Position numbers and translations under genes: made by a program
The notes under the pieces: model-generated
Told to the model about the DNA's origin: nothing
Seen by the model: only the letters and a program-made list of their open reading frames with translations
The model's database searches: none
Shown here: positions 1 to 12,632 of the stretch, one piece after another
How positions within the stretch are numbered: position 1 is the stretch's first letter
Layout of the letters: every line of letters starts with the position of its first letter
Source: Hermetia illucens
Taxonomy: Eukaryota > Arthropoda > Insecta > Diptera > Stratiomyidae
Direction: 5' to 3'
DNA: 64,000 bases
NCBI RefSeq assembly: GCF_905115235.1
Contig: NC_051849.1
Span: forward strand, 48,349,017-48,413,016

Positions 1-125
1 GTAATGATTGCATAATCAAATTGCTAGCTCCTCATTCATTTAAATTGCAAACTAATTCACTCTACCAACCCCGGTAAAGCAACATGTTAATACAATTCTA
101 TTTTCCAATCAATACAGTATTTCAG

Positions 126-542
126 AAATACGATTAGATACACACTTAGGAGTCGAATCATCTTCATCAAACAGCCAGTATGGATCAAGAGGAGCATTGG
201 CATGGACTCCTCCAGCATCTGTAGAAGGGTCTACGCCTACATGGACTGAAGGCACCCCCAGTTTTACAGACTCAAGCTCCAGCGGAGAATTAGGTACACA
301 AAAACAGTCTTGTTTTGCTACAACCATTTATTCAATCTGCTATTTCTTTTACATTTCTAATTGCAGCCATTTCCGAAAACTCATCACCATTGAATATTCC
401 CAGTTCGGACAGACATAAACCCACAGTGGAGGATACTCTTAATTCACTCACATCAGAAATGGTAAGCACACTCAATGTCGATATGAAGCATAAATCAAAG
501 AATAATGATAACCTTGATAGTGACATTGTTAGAAGTACTTAA
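126..542 (+). CDS. 3-prime terminal exons of an unrecognised gene
   Basis: Two exons join in one frame. Exon 126-293 follows a TTTCAG acceptor and ends at a GGTACA donor; exon 367-542 follows TTGCAG and ends in TAA. Both flanking introns are phase 1, and the internal intron is only 73 bp. The encoded C-terminus is about 113 residues, rich in Ser, Thr and Pro, with WTPPASVEG and WTEGTPSF segments followed by a charged tail ending DSDIVRST. It looks like a disordered tail with no domain, membrane segment or catalytic motif. I do not recognise the family. The rest of the gene lies left of the window. Matching splice phases and the protein-like low-complexity composition support a real gene; a chance pair of frames is the alternative. 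Confidence 0.6.
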
Positions 543-2470
543 ATTCAATTATCAAAACTTAAAAAAAAAAGATCACGAGAAAGCACAGAACTTGATTACG
601 GTTGGGTTTCTGTGTCAACTAAATTATTATTGTTTTAAATATCAAAGTTATTATTTATGTTTTAATTTCGTTTAGGGTTTAAGCAATAAGTGTTAGGAGA
701 GAAACTAGAAAATTGTAAATACTTTAGATAAATTTTTATATCTTATAAATTATGCACTGGAAGATTCGAAATGGTGAATAATTGTGGACAGTTATATTGT
801 CAAGATATTGTAGTATAAAGAAATATCATGTTAATGGTGCTTTTAGGAAAATCCATAGAATATAAGACAATTTACTGTTTTATTTACTCAGTATTTTTTC
901 TCACTTCATTTTGTGTTTATATGTATTGGCATGTGTGTTACCAATTTTTTTGGTTACGGTCAAGAGTGTGATTTTCTTTTGCTCAACCCAAACATTTATC
1001 ATTATTTTTCTTGATTGTAAGTTTTGTTGAAGTGCATATTCGAAGCATATATATACATTAGAATATATAGAATAAAATATTGTGACTAATTAACATTCAC
1101 GTGTATTTGTTTTCTTTTTTAATATAATTTCACGCTGCGCTATCTTTTAATATATAATCGGATATGGGTTCGTATGCAATGGTGTAAAATTGACCTGACT
1201 CGTTAATAACAATTAAAAAAATTAGCAGAATCTACGTAGTCAAGTAGATTACGACTACGATTAATACATATATATAAAGACAATTTGTTCTTCTTCCAAA
1301 CCTATAAATACTTGCGCGTGAATATATAAAATGCATATAATCATGTACATTATCCATTCGCTTTTTATCGCTAGGTGCAAGGTTTTATGATACGTGTAAT
1401 ATCTCATACATATTGAACTACCTACTTCAAATATTATCGTTTAATGTTTTAGTTCACGTTCGCCAAAGTGAAAAGGACAAAAGTAAACTCTTTCAAGTTG
1501 ATCTGATTGAATTAAGCCAATTCCCCATACTCGTATACTATATAAATCTCATCTCTCTTTCTAGTTGTTGTTGTTAATAATGACAAAACACTCTCAGTTT
1601 GGGATATATTGTTGACTTATTTAAAAGAAAAGCAAATGATATTCAACTAGCGCATTAATAGAAAGCCACATACAATTACTTAACTAGTAATATGTAATAA
1701 ACACATTAATAATTCATAAATCGAAAATTAAGTAAAATAAATGAATTTGCCAAAGTGTTCAAATTTAAAAGATTGCATAAACTGACATTTAAAAAAAAAC
1801 TATATACATCCGAGGTGAACAGATTATTATCACTATACGAATAACTGAAATTGTATAAACAAGAAAAAAAACTGTACCATCGACGAGGTTGATTGAAAAC
1901 ATACATATTATTTGCTATTAAACATTTTTGAAAGCTGATAAACGATCATGTATTATGTGATGAGGGTGGACAGCTGATTAAGGAAATTTCCGTTTAGGGA
2001 ATATTGAATATTGAAATAGTGAATGTTTTCATTACACTATAGTGTCTTAGGGAAACGAAGAGTCATATGAAATGATTTTGTCTATATTGATTTGTAATAT
2101 TTCAATTCGTTCGAAGCACAACTTTCTACCTTCTGGGTCTCTGAAATCATTATGAAAATTAGGGTGTAATGTATCCTGAAATGCAAGATGTAGAGATGTT
2201 TCGGAACATCATTGCTCCCACATATAAACGAAAATCTGAAAGTAGCAAATGCTACACGAAACATTACTTTTAATTATTGTTTTAATAGTCATTGTTGTGA
2301 TATTATTCTCTTTATGCTACCTTCCTTATGCGAATTGTGATCAAAAACTACGATGAATACTTTTTTGAAAACAAAGTAATAAGTTTATTATAGCAAGCAA
2401 TGTCCCAACAGAGGTTCCATAGCCTGAAGGCTTCTTTAGGAAAGGCTCTATGGTAGCTCTCTCCCTTTAT
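543..2470. other. AT-rich 3-prime UTR and intergenic spacer
   Basis: No exon-like frame or recognisable element is seen. The first 500 bp is probably 3-prime UTR. The remainder is AT-rich with short poly-A and TA runs, and its short frames are low-complexity. Confidence 0.5.
1071..1076 (+). terminator. Possible polyadenylation signal
   Basis: AATAAA in AT-rich sequence 529 bp after the stop codon at 540-542. It could end the 3-prime UTR of the gene at the left edge. AT-rich DNA yields this hexamer often, so the assignment is weak. Confidence 0.3.
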
Positions 2471-4020
2471 CATCATCAACGGCGCAACGGAACTCCAGTG
2501 CTGAGGTCCACCAATTCGATATCCTTACAAGTTGTCTGGCATCCTGCCCTACGCTATCGCTCCATCTGAGACAGTGTCTGCCTCATCTTCTTTTTTTACC
2601 ATAGATATGGTATGCCCTTATATACTTTCCGGGCTGAATCATCCTCATCCTTACGGATTAGGTGGCCCGCCTACCGCAACCTATTGTGTCCAATTTTATC
2701 CACAACCAATCGGTTATGGTATCGCTCATAAATTTCGTAGTTATGTAGACTACGGAATTGTCCATCCATCTGTAGGGTGCCAAAAATCCTTCGGAGGATT
2801 CTTCTGTGGAACGATGATGGTGCCTCTCTCATTTACCTCATCATCACGGATCAGTTTCTCCAGAGCCAGGTTAAAAACGGTGCACGATAGGGCATCACTT
2901 TTTCTTAGACCGTTGGTGATATCGAATGGTCTTGAGAATTATCCTGCGGTTAGGGTCAGCCTAGTAGGGATACCGGAGATGGGGCAACTGATGGCTATAT
3001 TCCAACAGTTTTTACATCGCTAGCCTCTGATCTGTTGCTGGTTTGCTTGGTGTGAAGCCTCTTTGGTACGGGCGTACGGGCTATCCGGCCCAGCAACATA
3101 GCGGAACATATTTTATAGATGGTACTCAATATATAATTGCTGCACTGCGTGATATATGCCTTTTTATGTATGGGGCAGATAATGTTTCTTGGCTAATCAC
3201 CAAGCATTGATTCGACGTCCCACGCCTTGATCATAAGTTGATGTACCACTTGTTGTAATTGACCGCCTCCATATTTAATCGGTTCGGCTGTAATTCCTTC
3301 GGGTCCTGGTGACTTATGATTTTTAAGCCGATAAATTGCACGGACTGTTTCTTGTATGCTTGGTAGTGGCAGTAGTTATCCGTTGTCTTCAATTGGTGGG
3401 ACCTCCAACTCTTCGATACTCTGGTTGTTGAGCAGTTCATCAAAATACTCAATCCATCACTCATCTCTCTCTCTCCATCACAGAAATCAGATTTCCCTCT
3501 TTTTTCTCGTCAAAATGAGTATCAAGGTGTATAAGGCTTCAACCTGCTGACTTGTTGGTCAAACTACCGCGCCTGGTGCGATTGCTCACAGACCTGTTGG
3601 TTTTCCGTCTGTGATGTCGCTTCTCCACTCGAGCCTCCTTACGTTCCTGCGTTCTTTGAGAATGCAACGTTACTCGATATGTAGCTTACATTCATTGTCA
3701 AATTAGGCGCTACGGCGTTTTTGCGACTGGCGCCAAGTATGTTTGTGGCCGTATCATTCCTGGATCTGCTGCAAGAAAGATCTGTAATTCCATGCGAACC
3801 GATATATGAATTTCCTTCTGTTCGCCAGTCAAAACCTTATTATATCTTTCGTCTCAGGAGTCCGTTCGAGATGTTAAATTTTTAGGCAGCCTCACGGACA
3901 GTCGATCCTCGGTTTGAATGAACCATTTCCAATCGATTCATTTCCGCTTTTCTATCCCTAATACTATGCATTGATTTTAATATTTCATGAGCTTCTTTGG
4001 GACTCTCGCTACTTGAAATA
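2471..4020 (-). mobile_element. LINE family A relic (non-LTR retrotransposon)
   Basis: Read on the minus strand, this carries reverse-transcriptase landmarks in the right order: the RT-0 region around 3200-3470 (KSPGPEGITAEPIKYGG-like), the region around 3060-3180 (TPSKPATDQ-like, matching the copy at 29.1 kb), the DALSCTVFNLALEKLI block near 2850-2930, and the C-terminal zinc-knuckle-like tail near 2480-2680. The 3-prime end is CGGCGCAAC followed by CAT triplets on the plus strand, meaning a GAT/ATG tail on the element strand. Frames are interrupted many times, so the copy is dead. The 5-prime limit near 4020 is approximate. RTE-like affinity is inferred from the simple-repeat tail and RT motifs. 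Confidence 0.75.
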
Positions 4021-5089
4021 AAACATAATGTTGACAGTAATATTTACTGTGAACAGTATGTTTTATTGGCTTGACTCTTCTGTCTCTGGAGCTTGAGTAA
4101 GAATTTGTACCTTTTGGTGTTTGCCTATGATCTTGTAGGAGGATTGGAGATGTCGTTCGAGAACCTTTTGAGAGCAGCTTCTATTACATGCATAGAAAAA
4201 TGACTCAATAATTTCGATACTATAATTTATCAACCTTCTTTTATAATGGGCACATTGATACCCCTCCGTCAATTATCAGGTATTTGCCGATATTTTATCA
4301 ATAATTTGGTAGAGAGAGTTGCAAAGATACACCCTTAATGCTTTACCCACTCCCGGTGAATTAGGCTCGGGTTATAGCCTTCAAGAAAAGTGGTCAATAA
4401 ATTTCGAAATCGTTACAACATTGTTAATTGATACTTTGATTCATATCCAACAAGACATTTTTGATCAAATTTATATTTCATAGAGTGTTGAAAACTCTAC
4501 TGATCATTTTTCTAAAAGGATATCCGGGCCTTATTTAGGGGTAATTTTGGAACGTTCCCGGAATGGTTGTAGCCGTTGGCGTTACAGCTGACACCGAATC
4601 TCATAACTATGTCCATATTTGTTTTACTGGAGTCAGATGGCTGGCTATGTTTGCTTTGTTGTTTTTACAGAGGTTTGTTGTTCTCTGTATGTCTAGCTTT
4701 GTTTTCAATTGACGCACGATACTCTTCGAGGTACAAACCATTCAACAGTTTTCGTGGTTAATGCCCCAACAATTTTCCAGTTGTTGTTCTGATTTTCACC
4801 CTTATCCTTTGCCATATTTTTCGATGTCGTTATCTTCTTCCCATGGGATATTTTCGACAGCTTCTCTCATCTTTAATGCCGATGTGGTTGCGATGGAGTT
4901 ATTATCTAATTTCGTCAAATTGGACTTTAGAGATCGCAATCTATTTGATCTAGTTGGTAGTTCTGGTTAAACGTACGACACTCCGGGGAGGCCCCTATTC
5001 TTTTGTGTATGTCGCAGTATTTGGAGCATGTTGAAATTAAAAGCAGGTCCCTATTCGCAAATCGTTGTGTCATTTTGTCCTTCTATGTC
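4021..5089. other. Unclassified, probably repeat-derived spacer
   Basis: No coding region or element end is recognised. The sequence resembles the degraded DNA on either side and may be part of the same minus-strand repeat as 5090-5410. Confidence 0.3.
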
Positions 5090-5410
5090 TTCGCTATTCT
5101 CGGCTGATACTGGATTTTACCTAATACTAGCACTAGATTGCAAGCCCAGATGATCTTATCTATTAAATAGGAATAGAGAGGTGGTGGTGACGGTGGCTGG
5201 TTTCATGTTGTTGGGAAGATCTATCGAGCACCCCCACGAGGTGAAGTATGTTGCAGAATGGTGTACTTCTCATAGTCTGGACCAGACTGTGCAAGAGTCC
5301 CAGGACATTTAGGGAAGCTGTGATAGATTTATGTACAATCCCTGTAGATGTCAATATTATGAGAAGAGAGTGGTACTCTTTCGAGATATCAAATTTCCTT
5401 GATTTCCCGG
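5090..5410 (-). repeat. Unclassified dispersed repeat, copy 1
   Basis: The reverse complement matches 34440-34710 over several blocks: GTGCTAGTATTAGGTAAAAT, GGTATTGTACCTAAATC-like, and a stretch around TTGCACAGTCTGGTCCAGAC followed by AGAAGTACACCATTCTGCA. The blocks keep recognisable matches but lie in a different relative layout, so the two copies differ by rearrangement or insertion. No protein family is recognised. A LINE or LTR-element fragment is possible. Confidence 0.5.
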
Positions 5411-6880
5411 GCAAGTCGCTCATAAATTAGCTTCTTCACATGTATATTCGCCCTTCTATCCTTCTTCAAAATTAGCAGAACTTTAGGCTTGCTGTGAGGA
5501 ATGTGGCGATCAGTTAAAACTTGCCGGTTTCTATACATACATTGAGCAGAAGTATTGAGCACTGATGCGGTCCATATTAGTAAACCATGCGAGGTATGCA
5601 AATTGTTAACGAATCATCTTACATACAGAATTATGCCTGTTCGGATATTACACCAGCGCCATCACAGTAGCGTTTTTAACGCCGAACCACACATTCTGCA
5701 CTGGTCGTTCTCCGATCGCTCTTTCATTATAAGTTTTCTCTAACCACTGATCTTCGGTACAAAATTATTTGTTCGAAAAATTAGAAATTGATGAATGGCT
5801 GCCAGAGCCAATTCGCGTATTTACCGTGCGTTATCTTCGACTTTCACTAATCGATCTACTCCTGCTCCGACTTCTTTCCACTCCAAGGATTCCTTCAAGT
5901 TAAATTGAGTCAGCCTGCAATCTGCCTTACAAACAGTCACATGTAGGGGACTCGATTTTGGATATAGTAGTACGTATCGGCCGCTGGGCGTTTTCTAGTT
6001 GGATCTCTGGCAATATTCCGAATACATATGTCAGTGAAGGAGTAGCGAACACATTGAGTGTGTTTATTTTCTTCTTCCCCGAAAGATGCGACTTCAGCAC
6101 CAGTTGCAGGAATTCTGACAGCAGAATCCCTAGGTACTTGTAGAAGTCTACCTCGGCTAAACTTGGATGTGGTTCGTGATTGGATTCGACATTTGTCTAT
6201 ACAAATTCCATCCGAATTTAATGCCTAAACGTTTGCCGTTTGAATAATTAAGGCTTTTTGGTATCATTCCATGGAAATGTGGTTCCTATTCAAAACTATA
6301 GACGACGCCTAAAAGGCATTTCATTGAACGAAATTATCACAAAAATCCATTGCGCATATTAAAAGCCAATGCCAAGGATAGCGTGATAGACAACGTTCAT
6401 CATTTTTATTAAGGTTTTGTGTAAAACATCATCAAGATGATTTTATCGATGATTTGCTTCAAACAACTTCAACTTCAACAGTGCATCTCTATCGCTAGGA
6501 CCATGAAACTTGGCATTACATAATCGATTACTTTGGCTAGTAAATGTGCAGCTCATAATTCCAATTTAAGAATGGAAAGGTTTCTTACGAGGCAAACCTT
6601 AGTTTTAGACCAGATGAGTAACGGAGTCCTAGATGGGGGGACGAGATATATACGGGGAAAAAGGCCTATTTATGAAGCAACGGTAAATGTATGCAAACTC
6701 TACTGGGTTGAGCAGACAAAAACAAACTAGCTGGGTATTTCAATTGCTTCTAGCCCTTCCATCTGATATTTTAGGGAGTATCAAGGTATTCACAATTCGC
6801 CAGCCAAAGGGATGTCCCAATCTATTTTTTTGACTAAATATGATATGTATTGTTTTAATGGTCATTACGCCAGGGACACC
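5411..6880. other. Unclassified spacer
   Basis: No supported gene. On the minus strand, 5800-6200 has protein-like composition broken by stops, which suggests an old element of unknown family. Nothing else is recognised. Confidence 0.3.
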
Positions 6881-7190
6881 AGTTATCGATGACTCGGCCC
6901 CAAGTTGGCCCCAATGTTGGCTTCAAGTTCCTCAAGACTTTTGGGTTTGTTGGAATAAACTTGTAATTTAACATGGTCCAACAGAAAATAGTCCAGTGTC
7001 GTTAGATTATACGATCTTGGCGGCCAGTCGTGAGATCCATTTCTCGAAATTAATGACTCACTGTACTTCCCGCGCAATAGATCCATTACTTCATGCGCTG
7101 CCTGAAAATAAATATCGTCTGCGTCAATATCATCAAATTACGGAAAAAAATCGGTCAACATCGAACGACAGCGCAATCCATTCATAGTTA
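6881..7190 (-). mobile_element. Tc1/mariner-type transposase fragment
   Basis: On the minus strand, 6883-7086 encodes a segment with NGSHDWPPRSYNLTTLDYF and then VKLQVYSNKPKSLEELEANI. This is the region around the third catalytic acidic residue of Tc1/mariner-superfamily transposases widespread in insects (consensus WPPRSCDLTPLDYFLWGYVK). The LTTLDYF stretch keeps the aspartate. Upstream DDE residues and terminal inverted repeats are not visible, so this is a short 3-prime remnant. Confidence 0.65.
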
Positions 7191-7351
7191 TGGCACATCC
7201 TTTTTCATATTTGAAGAAGTATGGTCAGACAATGTACTGACAGTAATGCTATCGCCTAAACTGTTTCTCATCATGATGGTTGCTATAGTCAATAAAATGG
7301 TCTGTTTGAAGAAAGCAGAATCAAAGCCTACACTCTGATTTTGACATTGCA

Positions 7352-8275
7352 TTAGCGGATAGAGACTACATACATATAACCGTATCCAGGGCCGTAGAGA
7401 AGAAAATTATCATTATCGTATAATTGTAATTTCCATTCCAGCTCTCTGATAAAAGTCCGGATCCCGAAGAAATCTCTTGCTTCCAACACCAGCAGCCCAC
7501 CAGCTGGACGGTGAAGGAGAGTGCTTCGGCGAGTACTGAAACTGTTGCCTGCAGTGCGGCGTGGTGTTGTTGATGTCGCCGCCTCTGCCCCCATTGGCTC
7601 TCGGTCACCAGTTTCCTCGATGATGTCAAGTCGAACGCGCTCCCTGATAGTGACCGGGATTGTGCCGCTGCGAGTATTAAAGTGGTACTGGTCTGCAACT
7701 CGCTGCCCAGTCACGTGCGCGAGTTGCGGGAAACGCTCGACGATCTTTAGTGCAACAAGGAGCTGTAAGAGGTTGTACCCATCCCAGCCATTATTTCGTA
7801 GTAGGAGCGGATGATGAAGAGGTTCATTTCTTTAGTCCACTTCATCGGCTGCCTACGAGAATCTGCCGAAGTGGTCGCCACAGATTGTGGCGAAACAGCT
7901 GCAACATGCGGAGCAATGCTCCTGGTCATCGTAGCACCTAGATGTCGAACCGCCCCACGACTAATGGTTTCGACGCCGTGCTGTCCATTACGGGAACCCA
8001 ACCTAGTCACCAAGTCAGACGACTCCCGCCGGTTATCCGTACCGGACCTCAAATTTCTTCTTCTTCTCATTTTTGGTGGTGCATTTTATCGCTAGCTGCC
8101 AGGTGTGGGGATAGCTTCCTCAGTGAGTAATCTGCAAGACTGCAAAGTTCCTGCACTTTCCTCACCTTCCTCTGAGACGCTGCGGTGGCGTACAGTCATT
8201 CAGACTGAAGTTACCCATCCCTCCTCCTTTCACAACTGGGCTTGGGACCTGCTACGGCGGAGTTTATTATTATTA
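7352..8275 (-). mobile_element. N-terminal module of a non-LTR-type element, degraded
   Basis: Minus-strand frames from about 8070 to 7400 contain a KWTKEMNLFIIRSYYEI segment, then RVADQYHFN and SVTIRERVRL-like segments. I know this arrangement as a helical, Myb-like N-terminal module of insect retroelement proteins. Upstream, a basic MRRRRNLRSG start lies at 8070, and the region near 8260 ends in TTATTATTATTATTATG. It is more GC-rich than its surroundings. The frame shifts between 7714 and 7810, so it is not intact. Which LINE group it belongs to is unclear; no RT domain is attached. Confidence 0.45.
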
Positions 8276-9880
8276 TTATGTAAAAAACCTTTCGCATAAA
8301 ACAAAATTCTGAGGCTTTTGAGTTCAATAGGAAATAAAGGAAAGGGTTGGGATTTAGATGAAGTACAGTGGGTACCAAATAGAAGGGTCTGGAGGGGCAA
8401 TGCCAGTCTCATGATCAAGAGTAGTTAGTAAAAAATGTATGGGAAGCCCATTGTATTTCGGAATTATCTTCTCCAGTAATTTCACACATTCAACAGTAAT
8501 TTGATTCCGAAGTTTGAGTGTATTGGTGGCCACTCTTCTTTAATATCCCATAAACTGGGTCTATTTTCCATTTATTTCCATAAGAAAGTGCATCGAATGA
8601 ATTAAAATATTCAAGCTTATATATCGAGGGAAATGTATTGGCCTAAATGTTTGAAGAGTTAAAACAAAATCAATAATGGTTTATTTCTGCTTAATTCGTT
8701 AGCATTATGACGCTCCCTTTGGCTTCTTATTACTATACTCACCCCAAAACAACTTCAAGTTCCAAAGTTCATTTACCAGAATCGCCTTGTTGAGTTTCTA
8801 TCCCGCCTTCAGCAATACTAGCGATCTTTAAAATGAATATAGCTTTTGTTAAATACGTACTTAATCCATACTAAACGGATAGTGGTTCAATGGATATCCA
8901 CAATGACTGCAATATTCATGTAAAACTTTTACACGGATTTGTTAGAACTTGAGCAAACATATACACATATACCAAACGCTGATCTTTTGAAAGTTTGCGC
9001 AACATCTCTTATATATACATACATATACATACGAATAACTGAATTGTGTATAATATCCTTAAACAATATTCTTAAAGTTCTCAAATTATCCCCTTTTCGA
9101 GTTTATTTTTAACGAAAAGTAAAGAAAAAGATGGAACAGGACTAAAATAAAAATCAAGTTAAATTATTTATTGAGAAAAGTTGTTTGAATTGTTGTTTCA
9201 GATAGAGATGAAAGCGAGTAATATCTGGATGTAATATAAGTGACTAATTACAAGTGCATTTCTAGGACATTGCGCTTGGGCATTGTGTTCTTGAAATGTT
9301 GACTTTTCGCAGTTTCATTTTTCCGTTGGAGATACTTTTATGTTCTTTGTCCTCTAATGTGTATGTCCGTAACTCATCTAATGTTTTTCGTAAAAATAAA
9401 ACATTTGTTTGTTTGTTTTCCAGAAAGCACTGTTTATATCAGCTTTTTTAGCACAGGTAAATTGTCGAAATCCATAATCGGTCTAAGTTCTAACAGTAAT
9501 CAGCTATTGATGGAGGGTGAAAATAGTTTGAGAATAGAAATTAGTTGCCGTTATATTACTTTATTTTGAAGACTGGAAGCGATATTTTAAAAGAAAAAGG
9601 GACCAAACTGACATTTTATGCCCTTAGAGTTAAAAATGAGTAACACTCTCGAAATGTTTTCCAAAACTTGAATAGAAAATTAAAACTAATTGAAATCTTT
9701 GTCTGGTTGCATAATGTTAAATGTAGGGACCTCGAGTCTCTTCAAACCCCCTTGATACAGCGAATTACTTTGAAACGACTTATTTTAGAAATAGGTACTG
9801 TCACCAACGTTTTGTTTAGTCTTTGTCTCCTTCCGTTGTAGACTTGGCCCAAGAGAGGTCGAGAGGTTTTTCAAATCATT
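8276..9880. other. AT-rich spacer
   Basis: No exon, RNA gene or recognisable element was found. Composition is uniformly AT-rich with short TATA-like microsatellite runs near 8950-9040. Confidence 0.45.
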
Positions 9881-10145
9881 CATCATCATCAACGGCGCAA
9901 CAACCGGTATCCGGTCTAGGTCTGCCTTAATAAGGAACTCCAGACATCCCGGTTTTGCGCCGAGGTCCACCAATTCGATATCCCTAAAAGCTGTCTGGCG
10001 TCCTGACCTATGCCATCGCTCCATCTTAGGCAGGGTCTGCCTCATCTTCTTTTTCTACCATAGATATTGCCCTTATAGACTTTCCGGGTAGGATCATCCT
10101 CCTCCATACGGATTAAGTGACCCGCCCACCGTAACCTATTGAGCT
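9881..10145 (-). mobile_element. LINE family A, 3-prime end only
   Basis: The plus strand starts with CAT triplets and CGGCGCAACAACCGGTATCC and continues through GGTCCACCAATTCGATATCC and CTTTCCGGGTAGGATCATCC to CCGTAACCTATTG. This is the reverse complement of the 3-prime end of the 28.8-30.3 kb copy. It is a 5-prime-truncated insertion of about 265 bp, as expected from target-primed reverse transcription. Confidence 0.8.
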
Positions 10146-10309
10146 GCATGCTGCATGAGAAGATAATTTTACATTTAGAAAATAAACTTTCTTGAAACAT
10201 GCTAGGAAGATATCATTATGTTGTATGGGATGTTTATGACGAGGACGAAGAGGTGCGACTTGGGGCGATCTTGTTGTACCTACCACACCTCGAACTCTAT
10301 TCGCTGTAT

Positions 10310-10700
10310 TTTCTATATTTGAACAAATATCGGTATGTGGGGTATTTCAGAGCCTAGGCGTATAGTGGCAGCTTTGTGATTTTTCGGTTGGGTATTCTGA
10401 GAAAGGGTCCGTGGAAGAAATGACCACTTTACAGCCCCCGCCCTCCCCCTTGCGCAGTAGATGTCAGAACTGAAAATTATTAATTAAATTAATTAATACC
10501 CTTTTTGTATATATGGAGACCCGTCCGTAAATTCCACATAGAATGATCACTGCAGGCGTGGGCGTTCACAGTCCTCACCTTCCCACTAAATTTGATGTCG
10601 ATCGGTATAACATTTTCTGGGCGAAATGCGTGCGACAGCCAGACAGTAAACCGATTTTAATAAGGTTTAATACCATACAAACATCAATCAACAGCGGACA
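10310..10700 (+). repeat. Dispersed repeat unit, copy 1
   Basis: The block from ATATCGGTATGTGGGGTATT through CTAGGCGTATAGTGGCAGC, TTTTTCGGTTGGGTATTCTG and GAAGAAATGACCACTTT matches 14205-14340. The downstream part around 10580-10680 (CAGACAGTAAACCGATTTTAATAA) resembles 22330-22385. No coding capacity is seen. Confidence 0.5.
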
Positions 10701-10898
10701 TTCATTATCATACGATAACATTACAAATCAATTACTTAAAGCTATGAATCTCCATCCCCATATTCACATGCAGTCCAAAGCAAATCCAAATCTAGCCAAA
10801 AAAAGGCGATCATAACTACAATAGATTGTCAGGCCTTCGGCACTCGGCAACTGCCGCTGCCACTTTTACTACGCAGAGCGATGATCCTTTATAATCTG

Positions 10899-10990
10899 AT
10901 ATCGCATTGCAAAAAATTACCTATCATCAAAATAATAATACCATTACTTTGGTAATTTGGTGATATTAGGTAATGCGATGATATTTCAAT
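10899..10990. repeat. Small palindromic element, MITE-like
   Basis: The left arm ATATCGCATT..ATTACCTATCATCAAA pairs imperfectly with the right arm TTTGGTGATATTAGGTAAT..GCGATGATAT. An inner ATTAC/GTAAT palindrome lies between them. It has no coding capacity. The GGTAAT and TGATAT words recur in the palindrome at 50281-50345, so both may belong to one family. Confidence 0.4.
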
Positions 10991-12629
10991 GTTAGCCCTT
11001 GGTGATGGTATGTGAATACCCTTCCCTAGTAGAAAGGGCGATGCTTTCTTCGTGAGCAAAATCGTCTGTAAGGGATTCATTGCAAAATCTTTGTGGTACG
11101 GGACAGAGGAATCAAACATTAATTTGAAGATCTCCTTGGCTTACCTTTTATTTCTTTTTTGAATGGCTTGCTTTCTGTTCGTCTCAATTACGATAGAAGA
11201 ATTGAGTCAAAGTTTTGCATTCCAGTTTAGCTGCAATATCACCAGATTCTATTGCTTCTTATTTTGTCATGTACTTAATTACCTCTCAGCATATGCAGCA
11301 CCCGTGGCCGGGGTGAAAATTGTGCGGACCTCCTGCCCCCTCTTATTACCTTTTCATTGAAATTCCTTTTCCGGGTTTGGGGAGAGTCCTCCTTTGTACT
11401 TTTCTCTGGTTACGCCTGTAGGCCCTTTAAATAGTTTGTATATATATATTAGTAGTGGCGGATAAAAAAATTCTTCGCTTGACATCTGCTCGAATTATTA
11501 CCCCCCTCTGTCCTGGGCACGTTTCTGACGATTTTTCACTGGTCGATACAAATCTCTCCATTCCAACGGTCCAGGTCTTCATAGTGCATTGCTCTGGTAA
11601 CAGCAATTGGTTTCATCGTTTCATGCTTCATATCCTCATAGATTTACGAATTGGCTTGGAGGACTTTCAATTCGACGTTTGCTTAATGTGAAAGGTCTGT
11701 AGATCCCTTTAGAGATCGTGTTCTTAGTTCAATTTTATGTTTCTTCGACGTTTGTGATGGTCATCAGTTGCGTTCTTACGCATGATGATCTTTTATTCCG
11801 ACTCTTTTCTTGTGATGCCGGCCATTTGAATCGCGGTTTACGGTCAACGGCCAATGTTGAGACACAATGTTTTCATAGGGGGTTTTCGTTTTTTTTTTCG
11901 GGGTCCTCTTGTTACTTTCCGCTGTTAATTTGAAATTCGCACCCGTACCAATTGGAATAACAAGAACCCATGCTTTGTAATGTCTCTTTATAGATTTATT
12001 TCGCGGAGGGAGGAAGAGGTTCTCTTTTACATCTTATTACTCAAGAACTAGTAATCATTTTCATGTTCATCATCAGAGATGCTTTGACTCCTGAAGCTAA
12101 TATTAGCACAAAACAAACAAACAACTGCAATGAAATGTCCGTCAAACTATCTATCATTAGTTTAATGTTTGAACAAACTGCTTTTACGAAAGGATTAGCC
12201 CTGCTCAATTAGGATCATTATATTGATTATAAATGAATTCGGAACACTGACTATTACGAATATCTAAAAGTTCATCAAAATTCTCTTCGGCTGTAACATG
12301 ATTTTTAAAGAGTGGTTCTCTCCTATGGGAAACAAATTCAGTGTCGCCTGTGTCAGCAAAATCGACGATACACTAGATCCTTCTATTACAACCATCGAAG
12401 TCTTTTCCCTTTTATTGAGGTCCATTGTAATAATGATATATAGCCGTTGGGCTGTCACAAATTTTTGCACCGAGTAATTGTAGAAGGTACCTTTCTCTAA
12501 ATCGGGCCATCCTATCTATGGAACGTAGGTGATAAATAAATGGACGATGAAGTCAATTGAAACAATCATCAAATCGCTCGATTTCTTCAAAGGCATTGTG
12601 GAGACTATCATATCGAATGCTTAAACAAT
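10991..12629. other. Unclassified spacer
   Basis: No exon or element with recognisable ends. The short open frames have no protein-like features. Confidence 0.4.
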
Positions 12630-12632
12630 CAA

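Noticed and set aside
2532-3023. 163-codon plus-strand frame
   Set aside because: It is the antisense of a family A LINE reverse transcriptase; the element's motifs read on the minus strand.
7521-8095. Plus-strand frames of 94-97 codons
   Set aside because: They are antisense to the minus-strand module with KWTKEMNLFIIRSYYEI, which has the protein-like sequence.
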